Positions 1 through 5,454 of a DNA stretch of 8,333 nucleotides are shown here, piece after piece. Positions within the stretch are counted from its first letter, which is position 1. Each line of letters begins with the position of its first letter. The notes beneath the pieces are model-generated. The model was not told the DNA's origin. It saw nothing but the letters and a program-made list of their open reading frames with translations, and made no database searches. The translations under genes and the position numbers were made by a program. Source of the stretch: Pseudomonadota bacterium (lineage in GTDB: Bacteria; Bdellovibrionota_C; UBA2361; OMII01); assembly GCA_027486155.1 (NCBI GenBank), contig JAIXPR010000281.1, forward strand, positions 1-8,333, written 5' to 3'.

Positions 1-813
1 CTGGGACTGAATGAATACTACTTGTACTTCACCGTTCAAGACGGCAGGACATCCATTCGCGAAGCCTTCATAAACGCGCTGTGCAATCACGAGCAGGTCT
101 CTTACGTCGGAGAGGTCGGAGGCGACTATCAGTTCGAAGTAAGATTACTGACACGGGATGCCCGCGGTATGGCGAACTTTATGGATGAAATATCGGATAA
201 ATTTCAATCCAAAGTAACCATCGCTTCAATGTGCCTAACTCACGAAGAAGAGTATTCGTCGACTATCCTCGGCCAATCGAAGTCCTCGTACAACATCCCC
301 TCCCTCTCTTTCAGCGCCTCGGACCGCCGCGTTTCTATCGGCGAACTTGACCATAAGATCCTGTCGCTTTTTGCCGTCGAAGGCATTGAAACTGCCGCCA
401 AATTAGCCAGGACGTTGGGAGTGCCCACCACCACCGTAAGCTACCGGTTGAGCAGAATGCACAGCAGTGGGCTGATCCCCGGTTACTATCGTTTGTGCGA
501 CGGGCGCCCGCTTGGTCTTCTGCCGATTGTATTCCTAATAGCCGGTGGCATATACACTAAAAAGCAGCGCGTCGATTTTTTGAACTACTGCAGAGCCCAC
601 AAAAATATCTGCGTTACAAATATGACCACGGGCCCCTGGCAGTCCCGCCTCCTCGCACGGGTTAGGGAATACAGCGACGTTATGTCGATCATCCGAGGAC
701 TTTCGGAAACATTCCCCGTCAACGCTCAAAGCATTCGTGTACTACCGCAACTCAACTTCTACAAAGCATGCTTGTATCCATTCCGGAATTTCAAGAGCAT
801 CGCGCCAGCCTGA
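1..813 (+). CDS. Double-module Lrp/AsnC-like protein, 5' end cut by window
   Basis: The frame is open from base 1 (visible start LGLNEYY), so the true start lies upstream and the TTG at 22 is not a convincing start. About 270 residues are visible. The order is an Lrp-type effector (RAM-like) module of roughly 85 residues, a polar linker, a winged helix-turn-helix at about residues 113-162 (ELDHKILSLF, then TTTVSYRLSRMHSSGLIPGY), and a second effector-type module ending in LYPFRNF. The LGLN motif normally follows directly after an Lrp helix-turn-helix, so I infer a first HTH just outside the window, giving HTH-RAM-HTH-RAM. Classical Lrp/AsnC proteins have a single HTH-RAM unit of about 150 residues. 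The gene at 3354-4217 is a clear paralogue with the same layout and the same C-terminal YPF(R/K)xF motif. DNA binding is likely from the family, and a small-molecule ligand is possible; target and effector are unknown. Siroheme decarboxylases (NirDL/AhbAB) also use Lrp folds, but I see nothing specific to them. Confidence 0.8.
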   Translation: MGLNEYYLYFTVQDGRTSIREAFINALCNHEQVSYVGEVGGDYQFEVRLLTRDARGMANFMDEISDKFQSKVTIASMCLTHEEEYSSTILGQSKSSYNIPSLSFSASDRRVSIGELDHKILSLFAVEGIETAAKLARTLGVPTTTVSYRLSRMHSSGLIPGYYRLCDGRPLGLLPIVFLIAGGIYTKKQRVDFLNYCRAHKNICVTNMTTGPWQSRLLARVREYSDVMSIIRGLSETFPVNAQSIRVLPQLNFYKACLYPFRNFKSIAPA

Positions 814-1799
814 TACAAATCCCAATCGTTTTCCCATCGAAAACCTGACCTCCTGCTCTTGCAGCCATGCACCCACCACCTCAATAACATCACTCCAATT
901 GAAAATTTGATTACACACGATGGGCCGGAACTATCGCTACAACCACTGCTCGCCAGTGCGTGTTCGCGTTTATCTTTGAGCAGAAAGGGCGGATGGAAGA
1001 ACTCTCGCTTAAAGGGAGCAAGATAACTCGCATTCATCCGAAGTGACCAAGGAAGCTACTCCTGCAACCGCTCCCCCTCGCCTATGGCCTTCCCGTGCGG
1101 AGTAACTCCGAACATATCCTGCAGCCACATCGGTTGCTTACTGAGCGCGTAATCAAGTGACGCGGCGAGTGAGTCGCCATCACTATCGATGGCCGCTGCC
1201 ACTTCTCCGTTTGCCTGGCCATGACGCCGAGCCTCGGAGAGGATGGCTTGTCGGGTTAGGAGCACCGACATCGCCCGCACCCCGGAGCTCCACCGAAAGG
1301 TCCCGGCCTGAGGAGGCGCGGTGGTTCCTCGGACCGATACTAACCGTCTACCTAGGAGCGGATGAGAAAACATCGTCTGATTGAGAGCGACCGTGGACTG
1401 TATGGTGACGAAGCTAAGGATCATCTTAATCATCTATCGACTCCGGGAACGTTGAATCCACAAAGGCGGTTTCCTTTGCCGAGTCGAATTCAGACTTCTT
1501 TTCTTCTCTCTGTAGGGTGGCTACTTGTCCCGTTTATCTTGGCCCAGGTCTGCTGATAGATCTTACGTAAGGTCCCCACCTCCAACTTATTTGAAGACCC
1601 GCCGTAAGAACTGTTGTGCTTGCACACTGCTTTGTAACCTCTGTAAAGTACGATGTAACAGCAGAGTGAGCTGAAACCACTTCCGATGTAGATTGCGGAC
1701 CTACGGCACTCGGGCGGCTTCGAGAAAGTACGGTGTACCAACCGCTGCAGGCGGTCCGAAAGCCTGTTAAGCGCATCCGAGTAAACGGAGGAAGTTTGA
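814..1799. other. Long stretch without a recognisable gene
   Basis: Nearly 1 kb between the first Lrp-like gene and the orphan domain at 1800. Open frames here are short, overlap one another on both strands, lack good ribosome binding sites, and gave me no recognisable family. Visible details are minor: a 17-base pure pyrimidine run at 1495-1511 and a perfect 10-bp palindrome CTTACGTAAG at 1562-1571. No tRNA, rRNA, terminator with a T-run, or insertion-sequence ends were seen. The most likely reading is decayed DNA in an accessory region. An unrecognised small gene on the minus strand around 1056-1274 cannot be excluded. Confidence 0.5.
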
Positions 1800-2114
1800 C
1801 CTGGCTGGAAACAGCCAAGCAAAACCACGAACTCAGCGCCACGATACAAGATGAATCCCCTTCCCCTCCAAGCGACATTGAGCGGGCTCACACCGGGCGT
1901 GGTCTACAATCTCTACGAGTACACATTTGACCGGATCAACGGAACGGGCACCGCAGCGGCGCTCGCAGTGCCTACTGAGAACTTCAACCAGAACGCGGCG
2001 ATGGCAACGAGAAGAACTCAGTTCACTGCGACTAAGACGACGTATGTGCATAAAGTGACGAGATCATCGCGAGATATCGTTGTGTTCAGGGCGGTGCCGG
2101 CGACTGCGCCGTAG
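1800..2114 (+). pseudogene. Orphan C-terminal beta-rich domain fragment
   Basis: The frame opens just after a TGA at 1797-1799 and ends at the TAG at 2112-2114. Its only ATG (1851) has no Shine-Dalgarno in front of it. The protein-like part begins around that methionine and contains LSGLTPGVVYNLYEY, then a segment rich in Ala/Asn/Thr, and closes with RSSRDIVVFRAVP. The phrase 'sGLTPGvvYnLYeY' resembles the strand pattern of fibronectin-III-like or other Ig-like sandwich domains at the ends of secreted bacterial proteins. I do not recognise the specific family. There is no signal peptide, and the upstream 250 bp in the other two plus frames do not obviously continue the protein. I therefore read this as the surviving tail of a larger gene. 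A small functional protein is the alternative. Confidence 0.4.
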
Positions 2115-2176
2115 GATTGCGTTGCGAGCGTCATCCCGTGCGCTTGATGGGGGATTAAGGGCGAAGAATTGAGAGG

Positions 2177-2189
2177 GCACGTAACGTGC
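2177..2189. repeat. Short perfect inverted repeat
   Basis: GCACGT-A-ACGTGC is a 6-bp perfect inverted repeat around a single central base. It lies in the spacer between the orphan domain (ending 2114) and the converging kinase gene (ending 2234). The one-base centre is too small for an RNA hairpin loop and no T-run follows on either strand, so an intrinsic terminator is unlikely. A protein-binding palindrome is possible, but no promoter was recognised beside it. It could be chance. Confidence 0.25.
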
Positions 2190-2233
2190 TATGTACTGGT
2201 AGTTAGAATTTTCACCAAGCACAACGACTCTCA

Positions 2234-2725
2234 TCATCGCTTTGCACTTACTGCTATTCTTTCTTCGTCGTCCCCTAGAGGTTCATACATGGCATAGAAC
2301 TTATCGAAAGCAGCTTCATCTATGTAGAGATCCCCACCACTTAAACTCTGACTACGTTGCAAACATCGCTCTTTCATAATTTTGGGATCACATTCAATTG
2401 AGTAAAGACTCGGTGCTCCCCCAAGCGCAATCACCCGATTTATTGCGTCTTGCCGGGACTTCTTCGTCCAGAATCCAAAATCAAGAATAACTGGTACGTC
2501 TATCGCTAGTAACTCGGCTGTTAATTGCCAAATCAATGCCTGGACTCGATCGTAATAGGCACCAAATTGATCCGCCGGAGGATTGTTTCCATGCAATGTA
2601 ATCATAAGCTCATCTGGATTAAGGCGCATGGCGCACTTCTCCTTCGCGAGGGCTTTAGAGAAAGTTGTTTTTCCAGAGCCAATAAATCCATGAATTAGAT
2701 ATACCGATGCTTTTTTAATCGCCAT
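2234..2725 (-). CDS. Small P-loop kinase/ATPase (AAA_33-type)
   Basis: A 163-residue cytosolic protein. The Walker A motif is at residues 13-20 (GFIGSGKT). An Asp-bearing LNPDEL segment follows (about 33-38), then a hydrophobic strand ending in aspartate (VPVILDFGFW), a basic lid-like stretch with ERCLQRSQ, and a C-terminal EPLGDDE. This layout matches the AAA_33 group of small P-loop phosphotransferases, which includes zeta-toxin-like, polynucleotide-kinase-like and chloramphenicol-phosphotransferase-like proteins; the substrate cannot be told from sequence. The frame extends to an ATG at 2755, but I chose the ATG at 2725 because GAGGAG sits six bases before it and MAIKKASVYLIHG is the usual distance from the P-loop. 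It lies 58 bp downstream of the carbamoyltransferase remnant on the same strand, so the two were probably co-transcribed. Its DNA is clearly AT-richer than hmgA, suggesting transfer. Confidence 0.82.
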   Translation of the reverse strand: MAIKKASVYLIHGFIGSGKTTFSKALAKEKCAMRLNPDELMITLHGNNPPADQFGAYYDRVQALIWQLTAELLAIDVPVILDFGFWTKKSRQDAINRVIALGGAPSLYSIECDPKIMKERCLQRSQSLSGGDLYIDEAAFDKFYAMYEPLGDDEERIAVSAKR

Positions 2726-2731
2726 TCGAGT

Positions 2732-2737
2732 CTCCTC
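2732..2737 (-). promoter_or_regulatory. Ribosome binding site fixing the kinase start
   Basis: On the minus strand this reads GAGGAG, followed by six bases (ACTCGA) and then the ATG ending at 2725. It is the best Shine-Dalgarno in the left half and favours this start over the in-frame ATG at 2755. Confidence 0.75.
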
Positions 2738-2783
2738 TATCAATTTACAAAACATTTACGTTTCCGGCGAAGGTACCGACTTC

Positions 2784-3332
2784 CTATCTTGTTTTAAGAT
2801 ACAGCTTATCATTCACAATGAAACCGTCAGTCTCCGTTTCCAAAGCGTATTTGACGATGTCACTCATGCGATTAATAAACCCTCGCCCATGAAAATTAAG
2901 AGAGGTATTACAAAGCACTCCATACCCGGTTCGAGCTTTGAAAGCTTCTAGTAACGAATGGAACCTCCCGTTATTGAAAGACTCCACGCATTGCACTCGA
3001 GCCGACCCATCCACATGAGTGATTGCCTGAAGTTTCGGAGAGAGAACCTTCGAGAAATATAGCATATACGGATCGGTAGGGCCCTCAAAATGCAGACTGT
3101 AATCTTCAGCCAAGCATGCAGGCGCAACCGGTCCATACTGCTCTCTTGATTTAATTCGGTTTAATCTTTCACCGGTCTGCTTGGAGAAAGGTTCCGCAAT
3201 TAGCGAACGATTGCCCAGTGCTCTCGGCCCCATTTCACACTCCCCCTGGATCCAAGCAAAGATGTGCCCCTGTGCGAGAAGATCGGCAATCTGCCCATAG
3301 TCTAATTTGTAGGAGAGAGAGGTGTCGCCTCT
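2784..3332 (-). pseudogene. NodU/CmcH-family carbamoyltransferase, C-terminal remnant
   Basis: The reading frame gives 182 residues belonging to the C-terminal domain of O-carbamoyltransferases (NodU, CmcH, TobZ), which transfer carbamoyl groups from carbamoyl phosphate to hydroxyls of sugars or antibiotics. Family signatures in order are YGQIADLLAQG, WIQGECEMGPRALGNRS, EQYGPVAPACLAED, THVDGSARVQCVE, TGYGVLCNTSLNFHGRGFIN and a normal C-terminal end. Family members usually exceed 500 residues. The whole N-terminal catalytic part is missing, because the frame ends at an in-frame stop (3333-3335) just upstream of YGQIADLL. The ATG at 3233 lies inside the conserved GPRALG block and is not a real start. 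Beyond 3333 the minus strand is antisense to the Lrp-like gene, so this is a true truncation and not a frameshift. The family call is solid; activity is very unlikely. Confidence 0.85.
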
Positions 3333-3342
3333 TTACTCGATC

Positions 3343-3347
3343 AGGAG
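3343..3347 (+). promoter_or_regulatory. Ribosome binding site for the second Lrp-like gene
   Basis: AGGAG followed by six bases (ATTTTT) and then TTG at 3354. The spacing is ideal and supports translation from this non-ATG start, even though the site lies right next to the apparent rearrangement junction. A later ATG at 3438 has no comparable site. Confidence 0.55.
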
Positions 3348-3353
3348 ATTTTT

Positions 3354-4217
3354 TTGCGACGATCGATCTGGGTAGATCCCCATGTGCTCGGGCTGAATCT
3401 GTACATCGTGCAGCTGGAACTTCCGCTTAAATCGATGATCCATCGAGAGGCTTTTTTGTCACACCTCGTATCGCTAGAGGAATCGTGCGCAGTCGCGGAG
3501 CTCGGTGGCGAAGGGCTGTTTGAAGTTAGAATTCTAGCGACCGGTAGAGAGCATCTCGACGGTCTCTTTCAATCGCTGGCCCAAACCTCCCCGGCCCACT
3601 TCCGTATCCGCGCCTGCGTGACCGTGCTTGAACAGGACTACTCAGGAACATCGGAACAGGATCGTAAAAACAATGCAGGCTCCTCACTCCATTTTGGGCC
3701 GCGTTCACCCAACGGTTCACCCTGCCAGCTAGATGAGAAAGATCACTCAATCCTCTCAGCTCTCGCCAATGATCGATATTTCAGCCTGCTGGAGGTAAGT
3801 CGCACCCCTAAGATACCGCCAGCTACTTTGAACTTTCGGGTCGAAAAGCTCGAGAAGGCGGGGGTTATCAAGGGCCATTACTACGTGATGGATCCGAAAG
3901 TATTTAAGGAGATGCCCATAGCCTTGCACATTCGCTCTCGTGTCCTGACTCCGAAGGAGAGAATGGCTCTGATGGATTATTGCCGAATGCACCCGAGAAT
4001 AAGCCTCGTGAGCTTTCTCCTCGGAGGGTACTCAATAGAGATGTACACCCTCGTTCAGGATCAGAAGGAGGTGCGCGACATCATCGCCGACCTATCGCGC
4101 CACTTCGGAGATATCATGGATGTGCCGCAGATGATCCCTCAGATCAGCTTCGCAAAGTACACCCTCTATCCGTTTAAGAGCTTCAGCAAGGTCCGCAGTA
4201 TGTTCGCCACACTGTGA
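3354..4217 (+). CDS. Double-module Lrp/AsnC-like protein lacking its first HTH
   Basis: A 287-residue protein if it starts at the TTG at 3354, chosen for the AGGAG six bases upstream. It opens with RRSIWVDPHVLGLN, the segment that in Lrp proteins directly follows the recognition helix. The first winged helix is therefore absent, although the rest of the protein is intact. Then come an effector-type module (to about residue 95), a polar linker, a winged HTH at about 126-175 (LDEKDHSIL, PPATLNFRVEKLEKAGVIKGHYYV), and a second effector module ending in ISFAKYTLYPFKSF. It is the same-strand paralogue of the gene at 1-813. The frame stays open upstream to 3306, but that DNA is antisense to the carbamoyltransferase remnant. 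One remaining HTH could still allow DNA binding as an oligomer, or the gene may be a remnant. Ligand and targets are unknown. Confidence 0.78.
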   Translation: MRRSIWVDPHVLGLNLYIVQLELPLKSMIHREAFLSHLVSLEESCAVAELGGEGLFEVRILATGREHLDGLFQSLAQTSPAHFRIRACVTVLEQDYSGTSEQDRKNNAGSSLHFGPRSPNGSPCQLDEKDHSILSALANDRYFSLLEVSRTPKIPPATLNFRVEKLEKAGVIKGHYYVMDPKVFKEMPIALHIRSRVLTPKERMALMDYCRMHPRISLVSFLLGGYSIEMYTLVQDQKEVRDIIADLSRHFGDIMDVPQMIPQISFAKYTLYPFKSFSKVRSMFATL

Positions 4218-4331
4218 GCATGCTTTGGCCAGGGTTCCTATGGGCTCATGTGTGCGCCCGCCCCCGAAATACGTGCGCATTTCATATCCGGGATTCTCAA
4301 AGATGACGAAATCGGCGAGCAGGGCCGGAGA

Positions 4332-4378
4332 GCCCCTTGGCCGTCACTCGCATCTTGGCGCAGCCAAGTGAGAGATAG
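4332..4378. repeat. Hairpin repeat unit, copy 1
   Basis: About 47 bp, a direct repeat of 4461-4506 with substitutions. It begins GCCCCTTGGCCGTCA and ends GATAG. Its core hairpin is CTTGGC-GCA-GCCAAG (4354-4368). Outer segments CTC and GAG flank the core, and GGCC pairs with a second GGCC just past the unit, so a longer stem is possible. Confidence 0.65.
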
Positions 4379-4460
4379 GCCGACCGTTCTCCATCAACGC
4401 AATTGCTCAAGGGGGCCAGGGGGCGAAGGAAATAACGGAAGGAGCTAAGACGTTGGGCGG

Positions 4461-4506
4461 GCCCCCTGGGCGTCATCCAAATCTTGGCTACGCCAAGTTC
4501 GGATAG
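4461..4506. repeat. Hairpin repeat unit, copy 2
   Basis: About 46 bp, aligned end to end with copy 1 and starting 129 bp after it. It begins GCCCCCTGGGCGTCA and ends GGATAG. The core hairpin CTTGGC-TAC-GCCAAG (4483-4497) has the same stem as copy 1 with a different loop. Its outer arms are ATCC and GGAT where copy 1 has CTC and GAG: the sequence changes but pairing is kept. It lies 10 bp from the tRNA 3' end, on whose strand the hairpin would form just downstream of the mature tRNA. Confidence 0.65.
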
Positions 4507-4515
4507 CTGAGATAC

Positions 4516-4589
4516 TGCCCACGCCTTGAATCGAACAAGGGACCTCAGAATTATGAGTTCTGCGCTCTAACCAGCTGAGCTACGTGGGC
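4516..4589 (-). tRNA. tRNA-Met (anticodon CAT)
   Basis: A complete 74-nt cloverleaf on the minus strand. The acceptor stem is GCCCACG/CGTGGGC with discriminator A. The D arm is GCTC-AGCTGGTTA-GAGC, the anticodon stem CAGAA/TTCTG with loop CTCATAA (anticodon CAT), the variable loop AGGTC, and the T arm CCTTG-TTCGATT-CAAGG. The last bases before CAT and the overall form match elongator tRNA-Met. The isoleucine tRNA whose CAT is modified to lysidine has the same loop and cannot be fully excluded; it is not an initiator type, since the acceptor stem is fully paired. CCA is not encoded: the following minus-strand bases are GTA, so the organism must add CCA enzymatically. Confidence 0.93.
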
Positions 4590-4637
4590 ACACGTGAAAT
4601 GGATTGCTACTGTGCCAAATTCTCCCTCAAATAACAA

Positions 4638-4659
4638 CCCCACCCCTCCCCCTTTTCCC
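4638..4659 (-). other. G-quadruplex motif
   Basis: On the minus strand this is GGG-AAAA-GGGGG-A-GGGG-T-GGGG: four G-runs with loops of 4, 1 and 1 bases. That fits the canonical G3+ N1-7 definition, and very short loops favour stability. It lies in the spacer between the divergent tRNA-Met and FliG-like genes, about 50 bp upstream of the tRNA and 85 bp upstream of the FliG-like start. Confidence 0.6.
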
Positions 4660-4743
4660 GGCTAAGCCGCCTAGACGGTTAGGGTTTTAGGGATGAAGAA
4701 TATAGTGGCAACCCTTCACGGGGGGTAAGCATCTGAACTTATT

Positions 4744-5187
4744 ATGGCGAGACAGGAAGTCATTGATGGACCAGGAGTGGCTGCCAAGATACTGAGTCGG
4801 TTCCCTGCTGAGGAGCGTGAGCACCTTGTTGCCGCAATCCGGGCGGAGGCTCCGAAGGTGGCCGCAACCCTTGAGCGGCGGATGGTCGATTTCAGAAAGG
4901 TCGATCGGCTCCCTGCACCCGCCCTTCAAAGCCTCCTCCGAGAGGTTCCCCACCGGGATATCGCTATCTCCCTCAAAACCGCTGAGGAACCGGTCCGGCA
5001 ACGCATTCTTGAGAACGTATCTGAGAATAAACTTGAGATGGTTAAAGAGGATATCTCCCTTCTTCCCCCGATGGAGGTTACCGACATCGAGGCGGCTCAG
5101 GCCCGTATCTTGAAACGGCTTGACGAGCTCTATCCGGACGAGACAGATTCGAACGTTCGCAAGCCGTTTAAGTCACGGCTCGCATAG
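4744..5187 (+). CDS. Stand-alone FliG C-terminal-domain protein
   Basis: A 147-residue soluble protein. FliG is the roughly 330-residue flagellar rotor protein whose C-terminal domain meets the stator and sets torque and rotation direction. This protein aligns from the post-middle-domain GGV region (here DGPGVAAKILSRF) to near the FliG C-terminus: LPAPALQSLLREV, ISLKTAEEPVRQRILENVS, EDISLLPPMEVTDIEAAQARI. The N-terminal and middle domains, including the EHPQ motif, are absent. From recalled E. coli FliG, K264 is kept (K78), D288/D289 are E102/D103, but R281 is N95 and R297 is E111. The MFxF hinge reads MVDF (47-50). The ATG at 4744 is the only start, as TAA lies six codons earlier; the GGGGG upstream is too far (about 17 bases) to be a good Shine-Dalgarno. 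There are no flagellar genes beside it. It could be a motor regulator or an unrelated reuse of the fold. Confidence 0.8.
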   Translation: MARQEVIDGPGVAAKILSRFPAEEREHLVAAIRAEAPKVAATLERRMVDFRKVDRLPAPALQSLLREVPHRDIAISLKTAEEPVRQRILENVSENKLEMVKEDISLLPPMEVTDIEAAQARILKRLDELYPDETDSNVRKPFKSRLA

Positions 5188-5230
5188 CCAAGTATCTCCG
5201 AAAAATCGAATATCCCCGCACCAATAGCCT

Positions 5231-5245
5231 GACCATGGTCATGGT
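5231..5245. repeat. Overlapping short palindromes in spacer
   Basis: GACCATGGTC (5231-5240) is a perfect 10-bp palindrome. It overlaps the inverted repeat ACCATG-GT-CATGGT (5232-5245). It sits 44 bp after the FliG-like stop and about 210 bp before the ROK-like start. It might be an operator, but nothing else marks a function. Confidence 0.25.
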
Positions 5246-5382
5246 TCAATTTCTCACGCGATTCTCACACGACGCGAAAAACCCACGAAAATCGGGGCTT
5301 TCCCTGCATTTTTACGATCTGAGAGCTGAGAGTTTCTCTATATTTCGGATTCAGATTACTTCTTTAGCTGAGAAGTCCGAGG

Positions 5383-5388
5383 TATACT
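5383..5388 (+). promoter_or_regulatory. Possible -10 element for the ROK-like gene
   Basis: TATACT, one base off the sigma-70 -10 consensus, lies 66 bp before the start codon. At 17-bp spacing the -35 would be TTCTTT (5360-5365), a poor match. The surrounding spacer (5188-5454) holds no other convincing gene. Weak evidence. Confidence 0.3.
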
Positions 5389-5454
5389 CTGGCACGCTGG
5401 TTTTACTTACGAAGATATGTAGTGAGAACGAGTCGGCACTTATTGAGGTAAAAA

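Larger units (their letters stand above)
4218..4515. other. Non-coding spacer with tandem structured repeats
   Basis: 298 bp between the Lrp-like stop and the 3' end of the tRNA. No convincing ORF is present. It contains two diverged hairpin units and a central CCAGGGGGC that is complementary to the start of both. It may belong to a structured RNA or a dispersed repeat family. No promoter or T-run terminator could be identified with confidence. Confidence 0.5.

Noticed and set aside
420..440. Possible copy of the tRNA 3' end as an attachment site
   Set aside because: Only about seven bases (TGCCCAC) match, inside the coding sequence of the first Lrp-like gene; too short to mean anything.
1056..1433. 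Minus-strand 125-codon open frame
   Set aside because: The middle part looks mildly protein-like, but there is no ribosome binding site at either methionine and no family I recognise. It overlaps other open frames on the plus strand. A codon-usage test and a protein search would decide; homologues in other genomes would revive it.
1490..1891. Two overlapping minus-strand open frames of 114-133 codons
   Set aside because: They overlap each other in different frames and run antisense into the orphan domain. Composition is rich in Ser, Arg and Cys with no recognisable motif; typical chance frames.
4411..4470. Second G-quadruplex on the plus strand
   Set aside because: G-runs of 5, 5, 3 and 3 are present, but about 30 bases separate the second and third, outside the usual loop limit. 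The inverted-repeat pairing explains these runs better.
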